Assembly: GCA_965178525.1 (NCBI GenBank)
Contig: CBCXVS010000059.1
Span: 1 to 29,078, forward strand
Length of the DNA stretch: 29,078 nucleotides
From: CBCXVS01 sp965178525
GTDB lineage: Bacteria > Tectomicrobia > Entotheonellia > Entotheonellales > Entotheonellaceae
Direction of reading: 5' to 3'
Below, piece after piece: positions 8,654-16,874 of the stretch. A program made the translations under genes and the position numbers. The notes under the pieces were generated by a model that ran no database searches, was not told the origin of the DNA, and saw only the letters and a list, made by a program, of their open reading frames with translations. Each line of letters begins with the position of its first letter. Position 1 is the first letter of the stretch.

Positions 8654-10753
8654 ATGAATCGACAAAGAACGAGCCGACGATGGGCGCGATGCGCCCTGAT
8701 CGTGGGACTGGCGGCGCTGGCGCTCGTCCCTGGTGTCACGCCCGTCGTACTGCCGGACGCCGCGGCGCAGGAGAAGGCGGGCGGCGCGTTGATTGGGAAA
8801 CTGGAGGGGCCTGCGGTCGTCACCGATGAATCCCAGTGGCCCAAGACCTTCAACGAAGCGCCTCAGCTCGCCGAGTTAGTCAAGCAAGGCAAGCTGCCAC
8901 CCGTTGCGGAGCGCATCGGCAAAGACCCCTTGGTGCTCAAACCCGTACACGAGATCGGCAAGTACGGCGGTCTCTGGCGCCGGGGCTTCAGTGGACCGGC
9001 AGACCTCTGGAACGGTATCCGCTGTTGTTCAGGTCCAGATTCGTTCTTGTACTGGGAATATACGGGGAACAACCCCGCGCCCAATATTGCCAAAGGTTGG
9101 GAAGTCACAGATGAGGGGCGGACCACCATTATTCACTTACGCCGCGGCATGCGCTGGAGTGATGGCCAGCCGTTCACCGCGGACGACTTCGTGTTCTGGC
9201 ACGACCACGTGGTGCAACATGAGGAACTCACGCCCACCTTTCCGTCCTACTTTACCATTAATGGCAAACGGGGACAGTTAGAGAAAATTGACGACCATAC
9301 CATTGCCTTAAAATTTCCGGAGCCCTACTACTTGTTACCCGACGTGCTGGCTGGCGCGACCCAGTTGGGCGGTCCGGCCTGGCGCGGCCCGCTCGATGGC
9401 GGTGGGTACGTGCCGTCCCATTATCTCAAACCGTTTCACCCCGCTTTTGCAGGGAAAGAAGCGGTTGACAAGCTGGCCAAGGAAGAGGGCTACGACAACT
9501 GGGTCAATCTGTTCAAATTCAAAAACAGTTGGCAGTTCAACCCGGAGCTGCCGGTGGTCACGCCATGGAAGACCGTCACCCCCATCAACGAACCCACCTG
9601 GGTGTTGGAGCGCAATCCCTATAGTGTGTGGGTGGACACGGAGGGGAATCAGCTGCCCTACATCGACAAGGTCATCCTGACGGTGTTTGAAAATATCGAG
9701 GTGCACAACCTGCGGGCGATTGCCGGTGAGTACGACTACATGGCGCGGCATGTCGATATTCAAAAAGTGCCGGTCTTTCTGGAGAACGAGGACAAAGGCA
9801 AGTACAAGTTGTACCTCGACCCCGGCGACTACGGCGGCGACATGATTATCAAGTTCAACATGAGCTATAACGGCGATGCGGAGATCCGCAAGTGGTTCCA
9901 CAAGCGGGATTTCCGGCGCGCGCTATCGCTCGGCATCGACCGCGACCAGATCAACGAGACGTTCTGGCTCGGGGTTGGCACCCCGCGCTCCGTGGTGCCC
10001 GCGGCTAGCAACCTGTATTATCCGGGCGAGAAGTACGACCTTCTCTGGGCCACGCACGACCCCCAAAAAGCCAATGAGATGCTCGATGCCATCGGACTGG
10101 AGAAGAAGGACGCGAACGGCATACGGCTGCGGACCGACGGCAGCAACAAGCCGTTGACACTCGAAGTGATCACCTGGAGCGGCCAGTTCGTGCAGTATAC
10201 GCAGATCATGGAATCCGTCGGGGAGATGTGGAACAAGATCGGTATTAAGCTGATCGTCAAAGAGGTGGAGCGGGGTCGCGGCATTGACCTCTTCGTGACC
10301 AATCAAAACCAGATGTGGGCCTGGAACAATGACGGCAGCGAGCATATGTTCACCTTCCCGCTGCACGTTTTTCCGTTTGACCAGCGCAGTGCCAATGGCT
10401 CCCTCAACGGCCTGTGGTTCCAGACGAACGGTAAAGAGGGGGAAGAACCGATTCCCGCCATCAAGGAAATCATGGCGAAATGGCGCCGAGCCTTCGGGGT
10501 GCCGCGGGAGGAGCGCATCAAGATCGGCAAGGAGATCTGGGCGACGGCCGCAGACGAAGTCTACATTATCGGCGTCATCGGTTTGGGGCCGGCGGCGATG
10601 GGCGTCCGGGTGGCGAAAACGGACTTGGGGAACATCCCCTCCAGGCAGTACAATAGCCCGGATGCGCGGACCCCGAGTATCTCCCGTCCCGTGACGTTTT
10701 TCTGGAAGAGCGAGAAGAATCGCCAGCCGCAAAAGCTTCGCATTCAACAGTAG
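8654..10753 (+). CDS. ABC solute-binding protein, large family 5 type
   Basis: This is a predicted periplasmic binding protein of 699 residues, about 150 longer than DppA. A Sec signal peptide spans residues 1-38, with a basic start, a hydrophobic core and AAA before Gln. A linker with LAELVKQGKLPPVAERIGKD and IGKYGG follows; it is typical of the large peptide-type binding proteins found beside OppC proteins with a long insert. The SBP_bac_5 core follows (RRGMRWSDGQPFTADDFVFW). AGGAGGG lies 8 bases before the ATG. It is the first gene of a five-gene operon with two permeases and two ATPases, so the transporter is complete. Substrate unknown; oligopeptide or another bulky solute are both possible. 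Confidence 0.93.
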   Translation: MNRQRTSRRWARCALIVGLAALALVPGVTPVVLPDAAAQEKAGGALIGKLEGPAVVTDESQWPKTFNEAPQLAELVKQGKLPPVAERIGKDPLVLKPVHEIGKYGGLWRRGFSGPADLWNGIRCCSGPDSFLYWEYTGNNPAPNIAKGWEVTDEGRTTIIHLRRGMRWSDGQPFTADDFVFWHDHVVQHEELTPTFPSYFTINGKRGQLEKIDDHTIALKFPEPYYLLPDVLAGATQLGGPAWRGPLDGGGYVPSHYLKPFHPAFAGKEAVDKLAKEEGYDNWVNLFKFKNSWQFNPELPVVTPWKTVTPINEPTWVLERNPYSVWVDTEGNQLPYIDKVILTVFENIEVHNLRAIAGEYDYMARHVDIQKVPVFLENEDKGKYKLYLDPGDYGGDMIIKFNMSYNGDAEIRKWFHKRDFRRALSLGIDRDQINETFWLGVGTPRSVVPAASNLYYPGEKYDLLWATHDPQKANEMLDAIGLEKKDANGIRLRTDGSNKPLTLEVITWSGQFVQYTQIMESVGEMWNKIGIKLIVKEVERGRGIDLFVTNQNQMWAWNNDGSEHMFTFPLHVFPFDQRSANGSLNGLWFQTNGKEGEEPIPAIKEIMAKWRRAFGVPREERIKIGKEIWATAADEVYIIGVIGLGPAAMGVRVAKTDLGNIPSRQYNSPDARTPSISRPVTFFWKSEKNRQPQKLRIQQ

Positions 10754-10772
10754 GATGGTCTTTTTCCCTCGC

Positions 10773-10796
10773 CCCTCTCCCGGACCTGGGAGAGGG
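10773..10796. repeat. GC-rich palindrome between binding protein and permease genes
   Basis: A perfect 9-bp inverted repeat (CCCTCTCCC/GGGAGAGGG) with a 6-base loop starts 19 bases after the binding-protein stop. A T-run precedes rather than follows it on the plus strand, so it is not a standard terminator for this operon. Position and type parallel the palindrome at 2485-2505 in the other transporter cluster. Both may lower read-through to, or stabilise the transcript before, the permease genes. Confidence 0.6.
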
Positions 10797-10815
10797 CGCA
10801 CATGGAGGTACGCGG

Positions 10816-11805
10816 GTGCTCGTTTACTTCGTGCGTCACTTGTTGCTGGCGGTCGTGACCACATGGGCGATTTCAGTGATTGCATTTGCGATCATCCAAC
10901 TGCCGCCCGGAGATTTTGTCACCGCCTATATTGCCCAACTGCTCTCCATGGGAACCATTGTCAGTCAGGCCGAAGCGGATGCGTTGCGGTCTGAGTACGC
11001 CTTGGACCGCCCCTTCCCGGTGCAGTATTACAAGTGGACGAGCCGCATCTTGCAAGGCGATTTCGGCATCTCGATGGAGTACCGGCGGCCCGTCGCCGAA
11101 GTGATTGGCGACCGCTTGATGTTAACCGCAGCCCTGACGTTCACCTCCATTGTCTTCACGTGGATCTTGGCCATCCCGATTGGCATCTACTCCGCTGTGA
11201 AACAGTACTCGGTCGGCGATTATATCTTCACCTTTGTCGGTTTTTTGGGCTTGGCGCTACCCAACTTCCTGCTGGCGCTGGTGATCCTCTACATGGGTTT
11301 CGTCATGTTCGACGCCAACGTCGGCGGGTTGTTTTCACCGGAATACGTGGATGAACCGTACAGTATCGCGAAAGTCCTGGATCTGCTCAACCATCTCTGG
11401 CTCCCCTCGATCGTGCTGGCCGTGGCCGGGACGGCCCAGCTCATCCGCGTGTTGCGCGCCAACTTGCTGGATGAACTGCGTAAGCCCTACGTGGTGACGG
11501 CGCGGGCCAAAGGCTTGTCGGCCTGGCGGGTCATTCTGAAATACCCCTTGCGCGTCGCCCTCAGTCCGTTGGTCAGCACGATCGGTTACCTGTTGCCGCT
11601 CATCGTCTCGGGAAGTATCATCGTCTCGGTGGTCATGAGCCTGCCCACGGTTGGCCCGCTGTTGTTAAAAGCCCTCCTGGCGCAGGACATGTTCTTGGCC
11701 GGCACCATCATCTTGTTGATCGGTATCATGACCGTCATTGGCACTTTTATCTCGGATCTGCTGTTGGCGTGGATCGATCCGCGTATCAAGTTGGAGAATA
11801 CCTAA
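10816..11805 (+). CDS. ABC transporter permease, DppB/OppB family
   Basis: This 329-residue inner-membrane permease is the first channel subunit of the operon's importer. It shows the family pattern: an N-terminal helix, GDFGISMEYRRPV in the periplasmic segment, AVKQYSVGDY, an EAA-type loop around RKPYVVTARAKGLSAWRVI, and the C-terminal WIDPRIKLE. The start is GTG with GGAGG 7 bases upstream. Its TAA stop overlaps the ATG of the next permease by one base (TAATG), which indicates translational coupling and equal subunit production. Confidence 0.94.
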   Translation: MLVYFVRHLLLAVVTTWAISVIAFAIIQLPPGDFVTAYIAQLLSMGTIVSQAEADALRSEYALDRPFPVQYYKWTSRILQGDFGISMEYRRPVAEVIGDRLMLTAALTFTSIVFTWILAIPIGIYSAVKQYSVGDYIFTFVGFLGLALPNFLLALVILYMGFVMFDANVGGLFSPEYVDEPYSIAKVLDLLNHLWLPSIVLAVAGTAQLIRVLRANLLDELRKPYVVTARAKGLSAWRVILKYPLRVALSPLVSTIGYLLPLIVSGSIIVSVVMSLPTVGPLLLKALLAQDMFLAGTIILLIGIMTVIGTFISDLLLAWIDPRIKLENT

Positions 11806-12944
11806 TGCCGGAAGAGGTGATCGTCCGCGGTGCCACAACCGAGTTCGAGGCGCAAGCGGACGAGCGCATTTACGCCGCGTCGCAATGGCAACTCATGTGG
11901 TGGCGGCTGCGCAAACATCGCCTGGCCATGGGCGCCGGCACCGTGTTGATGCTATTTTATCTCGCGGTCATCGGCGCGGATTTCCTGGCCACATCCGACC
12001 CCAGGGAGTCCAACGCCCGGCGGGGCTTGATGAAACCGCAGCCCATCCGTCTTTTCGATGGGTGGAAGCTCAAACCCCATGTCTATGCCATCACAGGCAA
12101 GCGCGATCCCCGCACCTTCAAACGCGTGTACCAGGCCGATCCGAATCAAAAACTGCCCATCCGCTTTTTCGCCCCTGGCTTCGAGTATCAATTTTTGGGT
12201 CTCTTCCGCACCAATATCCACTTGCTCGGCGTGGAAGGCGCCCGAGCTGAGGACACGCTGTTTCTGCTGGGAACCGATTTGCAAGGCCGCGATCTCTGGT
12301 CGCGACTGATGGTGGCGACCCGCATTTCCATGACCATCGGACTGGTCAGCGTCGCTCTGAGCCTGTTTCTCGGCGTGTTGCTGGGGGGCATTTCGGGCTT
12401 CTACGGCGGCTGGATCGACACGCTGATCCAGCGCCTCATCGAACTCCTCCGTTCGATCCCGACCATCCCGCTGTGGATGGGCCTGGCCGCGGCGGTGCCA
12501 AAAGACTGGTCCGTGACGAAGATGTATTTCGCCATTACGATTATCATTTCCCTCATCGGCTGGACCGAGTTGGCTCGCGTCGTGCGTGGCCGCTTCCTGG
12601 CCCTGCGGGAGGAGGACTTCGTCACAGCCGCGGAGCTGGCCGGCACCAGCCGCATGCGCATCATCTTCCGGCATATGGTGCCGTCGTTCATGAGCCATAT
12701 TATCGCCGCCACCACGCTCGCCCTGCCCGCCATCATCATTGCCGAAACCTCGTTGAGCTTTTTGGGTCTCGGTATGCGACCACCAGCCATTAGTTGGGGC
12801 GTGCTGCTGCAGGCGGCGCAGCAAATCCAAGCGGTGGCGATCACCCCCTGGCTGCTGCTGCCGGCCATCCCGGTCATCGTGGCCGTGCTCGCCTTCAACT
12901 TCCTCGGCGACGGCCTGCGCGACGCAGCCGACCCATACGGATAG
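11805..12944 (+). CDS. ABC transporter permease, DppC/OppC family with long periplasmic insert
   Basis: This is the second channel subunit, 379 residues, about 80 more than standard DppC. The extra length lies between the first membrane helix (about 42-62) and the motif LLGTDLQGRDLWSRLM (154-169); it is a hydrophilic segment likely to be periplasmic. The EAA-type loop is at about 274-293 and SFLGLGMRPPAISWG at 318-332. The start is the ATG at 11805 in TAATG, with GGAG about 9 bases upstream; the in-frame ATG at 11769 lies inside the preceding gene. The insert probably pairs with the unusually large binding protein, as both extra parts occur together. Confidence 0.94.
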   Translation: MPEEVIVRGATTEFEAQADERIYAASQWQLMWWRLRKHRLAMGAGTVLMLFYLAVIGADFLATSDPRESNARRGLMKPQPIRLFDGWKLKPHVYAITGKRDPRTFKRVYQADPNQKLPIRFFAPGFEYQFLGLFRTNIHLLGVEGARAEDTLFLLGTDLQGRDLWSRLMVATRISMTIGLVSVALSLFLGVLLGGISGFYGGWIDTLIQRLIELLRSIPTIPLWMGLAAAVPKDWSVTKMYFAITIIISLIGWTELARVVRGRFLALREEDFVTAAELAGTSRMRIIFRHMVPSFMSHIIAATTLALPAIIIAETSLSFLGLGMRPPAISWGVLLQAAQQIQAVAITPWLLLPAIPVIVAVLAFNFLGDGLRDAADPYG

Positions 12945-12951
12945 GAATCGT

Positions 12952-13980
12952 ATGTTGATGCAGGCGGAACCGCTTCTCTCGGTCCACAATCTGAAGACCC
13001 ATTTTCCCTTGGACGAAGGGACCGTCATCGCCGTAGATGGGGCCAGTTTTGACTTGTATCCCGGACAAACGCTCGGTATCGTCGGCGAAAGCGGCTGCGG
13101 CAAGAGCGTCACGGCGCGATCCATCATGGGGATCCTCGACCGTCCTGGCCGCATTGTAGATGGCAAGGTATGGTTTCGCCGCCGTAGCGAACATGACGCG
13201 TCAGGGCGCGGCCAAGTCGTCGACCTGACCACCTTCGATCCCAATGGCGAGGACATGCGCGCCATCCGAGGCGGGGAAATTGCGCTTGTGTTCCAAGAGC
13301 CCATGACCTCGTTCAGTCCGGTGCACACCGTCGGCAATCAACTGATTGAGACCATCATGCTACACCGCACCGTGACCAAGAAAGACGCGCGGACCATAGC
13401 CATCGATCTGCTCCGGCAGGTGGGTATTCCCTTGCCCGAACAGCGTATCGACGCCTATTCTTTCCAGCTCTCCGGCGGTCTGCGGCAGCGGGCCATGATC
13501 GCCATGGCGCTGTCGTGCAACCCCAGCATTTTGATTGCCGACGAGCCCACCACCGCTCTCGATGTGACGACGCAAGCGCAGATCCTCGACCTCATGCGCG
13601 CCTTGCAGCAGGAATACGGCATGGCTATCATCCTCATCACCCATGACCTGGGCGTCATCGCGGAGATGGCGGACCATGTGGTCGTGATGTATCTGGGCCA
13701 GGTGGTGGAAAGCGCCTCCGTAGACGACATCTTTCATGCCCCGAAGCACCCGTATACCCAGTCCCTGTTGCAATCGATTCCGCGCCTGCAATCCACCTCA
13801 CGGGAACGGCTGGCGTCGATCACAGGCACCGTTCCCCATCCCTATGCCCGCCCGTCGGGATGTCCCTTCCACCCCCGCTGTCCCGCCTTTATGGACGGGG
13901 TCTGCGAGGTGCGAGAGCCGGTTCTGAGTCCCATTGCGCCCAACCATGACGTGAGCTGTTTTCTTTATCACAGAGGATAA
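12952..13980 (+). CDS. ABC transporter ATP-binding protein, DppD/OppD family
   Basis: This cytoplasmic ATPase subunit has 342 residues. Visible motifs are Walker A GESGCGKS (45-52), Q-loop Gln115, the signature LSGGLRQR (173-180, with Leu where Met or Gln is usual), Walker B ILIADE with Glu198, and the switch His231. The C-terminal oligopeptide/dipeptide extension carries HPYTQSLL and GCPFHPRCP, whose cysteines in this family can bind an iron-sulphur cluster. It starts 7 bases after the permease stop; a second ATG two codons later is an alternative. It should form a heterodimer with the following ATPase. Confidence 0.95.
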   Translation: MLMQAEPLLSVHNLKTHFPLDEGTVIAVDGASFDLYPGQTLGIVGESGCGKSVTARSIMGILDRPGRIVDGKVWFRRRSEHDASGRGQVVDLTTFDPNGEDMRAIRGGEIALVFQEPMTSFSPVHTVGNQLIETIMLHRTVTKKDARTIAIDLLRQVGIPLPEQRIDAYSFQLSGGLRQRAMIAMALSCNPSILIADEPTTALDVTTQAQILDLMRALQQEYGMAIILITHDLGVIAEMADHVVVMYLGQVVESASVDDIFHAPKHPYTQSLLQSIPRLQSTSRERLASITGTVPHPYARPSGCPFHPRCPAFMDGVCEVREPVLSPIAPNHDVSCFLYHRG

Positions 13981-13983
13981 GCG

Positions 13984-15021
13984 GTGGTCCACGAGACATC
14001 TCCGAACGGCCAGCGCTTGCTGCAAGTCAATGACCTGCGCAAGTATTTCCCGATCCGCAAAGGCTTTCTGAAACGCGAGGTCGGCAACATCCGCGCCGTC
14101 GATAACGTCAGCTTTTATATCGACGAGGGCGAAACCCTGAGCCTGGTCGGGGAAAGCGGCTGCGGCAAGACGACTACGGCGCGGTGCATTCTGCGCGCCC
14201 TGGATCCGACCAGTGGCGAAGTGCACTTTCGCGCTCAAGATGGCGCCGTCGTCGACGTCGCCACGCTGCCCCGGGGCCAACTGCGGACGCTACGCCGTGA
14301 GATGCAGATGATCTTCCAGGATCCCTTTTCCTCGCTCAATCCGCGCATGACGCTTCTCGATATCGTGGCCGAGCCGCTCATCGTCAACAAGATGGGGAAT
14401 CGCCGGGAGCGTGAAGCGCGCGTCGCCGAACTGCTCGACTTGGTCGGGCTGCGCCCGGAGTTCATGCGCCGCTTCCCACACGCCTTCAGCGGCGGCCAGC
14501 GGCAGCGCATCGGTATCGCGCGGGCCTTGGCGCTGCATCCGCGGCTGATCGTGGCCGATGAGCCGGTGTCTGCGTTGGACGTCTCGGTGCAGGCGCAAGT
14601 GCTGAATCTGATGCTTGACCTGCAAGCGGAGCTGGGCTTGACGTATCTGTTCGTGGCGCATGATCTGAGTGTGGTCAAACACATCAGCGACCGCGTAGCC
14701 GTAATGTACGTTGGGCAACTAGTGGAGATGGCCCCGGCCGATGCCCTCTTTGCGGCGCCAAAGCATCCGTACACGGCGGCCCTGCTCTCGTCGGTGCTGG
14801 AGGCGGATCCCCGAGCGCGCTCCAACCGCATGGTGCTGCAGGGCGATGTCGCCAGCCCGATCAATCCGCCCTCAGGCTGCTACTTTCACCCGCGCTGTCC
14901 GTATGCGATCGATATGTGCCAGACGGAGCCGCCGCATCTGCAAGAGATCGCACCCGCCCGCTTCGTTAGCTGTCACCGTGCCCAGGAGTTGCAACTCGAG
15001 GGGGTTATTGACGCTGGCTAA
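13984..15021 (+). CDS. ABC transporter ATP-binding protein, DppF/OppF family
   Basis: This is the second ATPase of the importer, 345 residues. It has Walker A GESGCGKT (56-63), Q-loop Gln112, the signature FSGGQRQR (168-175), Walker B LIVADE (188-193) and the switch motif FVAHDLS. A C-terminal oligopeptide/dipeptide region with SGCYFHPRCP follows. The start is GTG, 3 bases after the DppD-like stop, with AGAGGA about 7 bases upstream, so it is tightly coupled. It closes the operon. As the only DppD/DppF pair visible here, these ATPases might also serve the ATPase-less permeases at 535-2465. Confidence 0.95.
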   Translation: MVHETSPNGQRLLQVNDLRKYFPIRKGFLKREVGNIRAVDNVSFYIDEGETLSLVGESGCGKTTTARCILRALDPTSGEVHFRAQDGAVVDVATLPRGQLRTLRREMQMIFQDPFSSLNPRMTLLDIVAEPLIVNKMGNRREREARVAELLDLVGLRPEFMRRFPHAFSGGQRQRIGIARALALHPRLIVADEPVSALDVSVQAQVLNLMLDLQAELGLTYLFVAHDLSVVKHISDRVAVMYVGQLVEMAPADALFAAPKHPYTAALLSSVLEADPRARSNRMVLQGDVASPINPPSGCYFHPRCPYAIDMCQTEPPHLQEIAPARFVSCHRAQELQLEGVIDAG

Positions 15022-15057
15022 AGGTGATGGTAGCCGTTGACTTGCGGATGAGCGACG

Positions 15058-15377
15058 ATGCCGCTTCCTGACTTCAATTCCCTTGGCGATTTACCCGAGG
15101 GCATCCATCACGCATCCTTGCAGAGGTGCTCATGCGCTTCGGCCATGGGACAGTACAACGTCGCCTCGTGATAGCCCAGCTGGAGCGTGTCTATGAACTT
15201 ATGCGACACACGGGCAAGCTTGATCGTTTCATCATCTTTGGCAGTTACGTCACCTCCAAGCCAACTCCAAATGATGTTGACATCATTCTCATTATGCGAG
15301 ACGATTTTCAGGAGCAGGATTACACTGAAGAAATACTCCCAGTATTTGATCATCCGCGTGCACAACGCGATTCATGA
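15058..15377 (+). pseudogene. Minimal nucleotidyltransferase-like gene, frameshifted and truncated
   Basis: The fragment carries the nucleotidyltransferase motif GSYVTSKPTPNDVDIILIM (Gly-Ser followed by Asp-x-Asp), in a setting like the DUF6932-type proteins. The reading frame with the motif starts at ATG 15132 (81 residues). However, the upstream frame from ATG 15058 (MPLPDFNSLGDLPEGIHHAS) looks like the true N-terminus and would join to it as QEVLMRFGHG if one G were restored near 15123. The 3' end is lost: after VFDHPRAQR the sequence runs into the insertion element at about 15370 and stops. It lies 36 bases behind the transporter operon. Such proteins may act as antitoxin-like or regulatory transferases, but this copy is dead. 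Confidence 0.7.
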
Positions 15378-15993
15378 CCTCCGGCAAAGCCGGAGGATTG
15401 AAAAACAGTGAACCGCTCAAAGCGCTTGAAGCGTTAGCCGCCTAAAGGCGGCGGACGCCTACCATCAATCCATCTGACTCAGACGTTGGTCTTCCTCTTC
15501 CTGGCGTGGAATGTCGGCTCGAATTGTCGCCTCGTCTCGGCCGACCGTCGTGACGTAATCTCCGCGAGCCCAAACATTCTGACCCGTCAAGGTCTTACGC
15601 CTTCCCAGAGAAGGCCGGGCAATGTGGATCGCTGTCTTCCCCTGGATCAACCCGACCACCTGAGCCACCGAATATTTCGGCGGAATCGAGATCAGCATAT
15701 GAACGTGATCCGACATCCAATGGCCTGCTTCGATATGGCTTTCCCGTTGCTCTGCCAGGGACCGAAAGACCTCGCCCAGATGCGGTCGCCATTCCTTGTC
15801 AAGCGCCTGGCGACGGTGCTTCGGGATGAAAACGATGTGATACTTGCAGTCCCACTGGGTATGGCTTAGAGTCTCGTTGAGTGGCATTGCTAAACGCCCT
15901 CTTGGTTGAACATGGAGCGGTTCACCAGAGGGCGCTTGTCGCCTCGACTCCCGGAACTGTCAAACTTTGGGAGTCCCCCGGCACAGCCGGGGG
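15378..15993 (-). mobile_element. IS200/IS605-type insertion element
   Basis: A single Y1-type transposase gene is bounded by two perfect 8-bp hairpins. One is CCTCCGGC-AAA-GCCGGAGG at 15378-15396. The other is CCCCCGGC-ACA-GCCGGGGG at 15975-15993. Subterminal hairpins recognised as single-stranded DNA, without terminal inverted repeats or target duplication, are the hallmark of this family. The transposase is on the minus strand, so the left end is at the 15990 side. Exact tips cannot be fixed from one copy; they lie a few bases outside the hairpins. There is no TnpB gene, so it is of the IS200 layout. Confidence 0.85.
15465..15887 (-). CDS. tnpA: IS200/IS605 family transposase TnpA, catalytic Tyr replaced
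   Basis: The product is 140 residues, the normal size. Family features are CKYHIVFIPKHRRQ near the N-terminus, the HUH metal motif His61-x-His63 (HVHML), and VAQVVGLIQGKTAIHIAR. VWARGDYVTTVGRDE comes near the end. The active-site Tyr of the helix pattern YIxxQ, normally near residue 125, is here Asp125 (ADIPRQ), a single T-to-G change of TAC to GAC. The metal-binding His and the downstream Gln129 remain. Without the Tyr the enzyme cannot form the 5' phosphotyrosine intermediate, so it is probably inactive although the frame is open. Confidence 0.88.
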   Translation of the reverse strand: MPLNETLSHTQWDCKYHIVFIPKHRRQALDKEWRPHLGEVFRSLAEQRESHIEAGHWMSDHVHMLISIPPKYSVAQVVGLIQGKTAIHIARPSLGRRKTLTGQNVWARGDYVTTVGRDEATIRADIPRQEEEDQRLSQMD

Positions 15994-15999
15994 CTTACG

Positions 16000-16182
16000 T
16001 CATGTAGTCAGGGCGTGCTGGGCGGCCGCTTCCAGCTCAGCCTTATCCGGGATGGGACCCGGTGTCGGCGCCAACTCCCCCGCCTCGATCGCCTGCAACA
16101 GGTCGCGCTCGTAGTCGTCGAAGGTCGGTTCGACTTCGGCTTGCTGATCGCGTGGCTCTGTGGGCACAGATGGTTGGGTCAT
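16000..16182 (-). pseudogene. Truncated antitoxin of a BrnT-like toxin-antitoxin pair
   Basis: The 60-residue product contains the acidic N-terminal half YERDLLQAIEAGEL and DKAELEAAAQHAL found in antitoxins paired with BrnT-like toxins. In those proteins this part is followed by a ribbon-helix-helix DNA-binding segment with NIR and EGIPYQTL motifs. Here the frame stops (TGA 16000-16002) directly beside the insertion element, so the DNA-binding half is missing. The ATG at 16182 has GGAGG 8 bases upstream; the longer in-frame start at 16251 lies inside the toxin gene. It may still bind the toxin but should not repress the operon. Confidence 0.65.
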
Positions 16183-16462
16183 GGGGTCTACCTCCGTAAA
16201 TAAAATAGTCCCGGGTGGCTTTCCGACTCGGAAAGAGGGCGATGAGCTCATACACCTCCCCCGTCACGACACAGGGCACGACGTATGCGTCATCGTGGAT
16301 GGCCACAATCAGCACGCGCTGGTGCGGGTACCGGTCGAGGTGCGGGTGCGGGTGGTTGGCCACCAAACCGCCGGCCTCAATCGCCGCTACGATCTCCTCA
16401 AAGCCGACCCCGCGGTCGCGTTGGAGTGCCACGTTTTTGTCGGGATTCCATGTGACTTCCAT
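16043..16462 (-). CDS. BrnT-like toxin, reading frame open into the antitoxin
   Basis: The core of about 92 residues (VTWNPDKN near the start, ERGV-like DRGVGFEEI, a His/Arg-rich middle, SRKATRDYF at the end) matches the small BrnT-like RNase toxins. I choose ATG 16462 because relatives begin with a similar MxxxWxPxKN; ATG 16486 is possible. The frame lacks a stop where expected and runs on for about 47 codons antiphase to the antitoxin. A one-base insertion in the T-rich stretch near 16200 would bring in a TAG at 16188-16190, just before the antitoxin start. So either a base was lost or a fused C-terminal tail exists. Confidence 0.6.
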   Translation of the reverse strand: MEVTWNPDKNVALQRDRGVGFEEIVAAIEAGGLVANHPHPHLDRYPHQRVLIVAIHDDAYVVPCVVTGEVYELIALFPSRKATRDYFIYGGRPHDPTICAHRATRSASRSRTDLRRLRARPVAGDRGGGVGADTGSHPG

Positions 16463-16524
16463 CCCTTTACCATACTGCAAAATCATTTATTGGCAATACA
16501 AATAATGGTCATCCTAGGACGAGC

Positions 16525-16813
16525 CGGGGACAGACCACGTTTTCCGAATCAGTAAAAACACGATCTGTCTCGAATGCCATTAAATTAAGCATAACATGTT
16601 TGTAAACAAATGCTTGTGTGAGTCCACCTATAGTTTGTTCATCCGAGGTAAAGTGCGTCTGCCAGAAGCAAAGCAGCGATTGAGCCCGAAATACGTTCAT
16701 GTCGGAGGATAGGCACCGGATAGCGACCTTTCAGGACAGACATGAGCCCATGACTCATTTATAATGAAAGCTCTGTCTTTAACTCAATGCCATTCGGGAC
16801 AGACCACGTTTTT
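16525..16813. repeat. Segment flanked by direct repeats CGGG(G)ACAGACCACGTTTT
   Basis: The sequence GGGGACAGACCACGTTTT at 16526-16543 recurs as CGGGACAGACCACGTTTT at 16795-16812, enclosing about 250 bases without a supported gene. Similar tails reading GTGGTCTGTCCCCGG are frequently seen next to REP-type (RAYT) transposase genes, so this may be the remains of such an element; that link is from memory of the motif. A related but palindromic copy (GTGGCCGGTCCC) lies at 19474-19530. The 63-codon minus-strand ORF inside (16509-16700) has no ribosome binding site and spans one repeat. Confidence 0.5.
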
Positions 16814-16874
16814 AATGCTTCGCTGTGTCCGCCTGAGAGGCATGGAGAGGCGCTAAGAAACGCGGTCGTGTGCC

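Noticed and set aside
9923..10885. 320-codon minus-strand ORF
   Set aside because: It is antisense to the large binding protein and its leader, with no recognisable motif.
11952..13337. 461-codon minus-strand ORF
   Set aside because: It is antisense to the DppC-like and DppD-like genes, which have all family motifs; the product resembles no protein.
16509..16700. 63-codon minus-strand ORF
   Set aside because: It ends in the dispersed GGGGACAGACCACG repeat and has no ribosome binding site.
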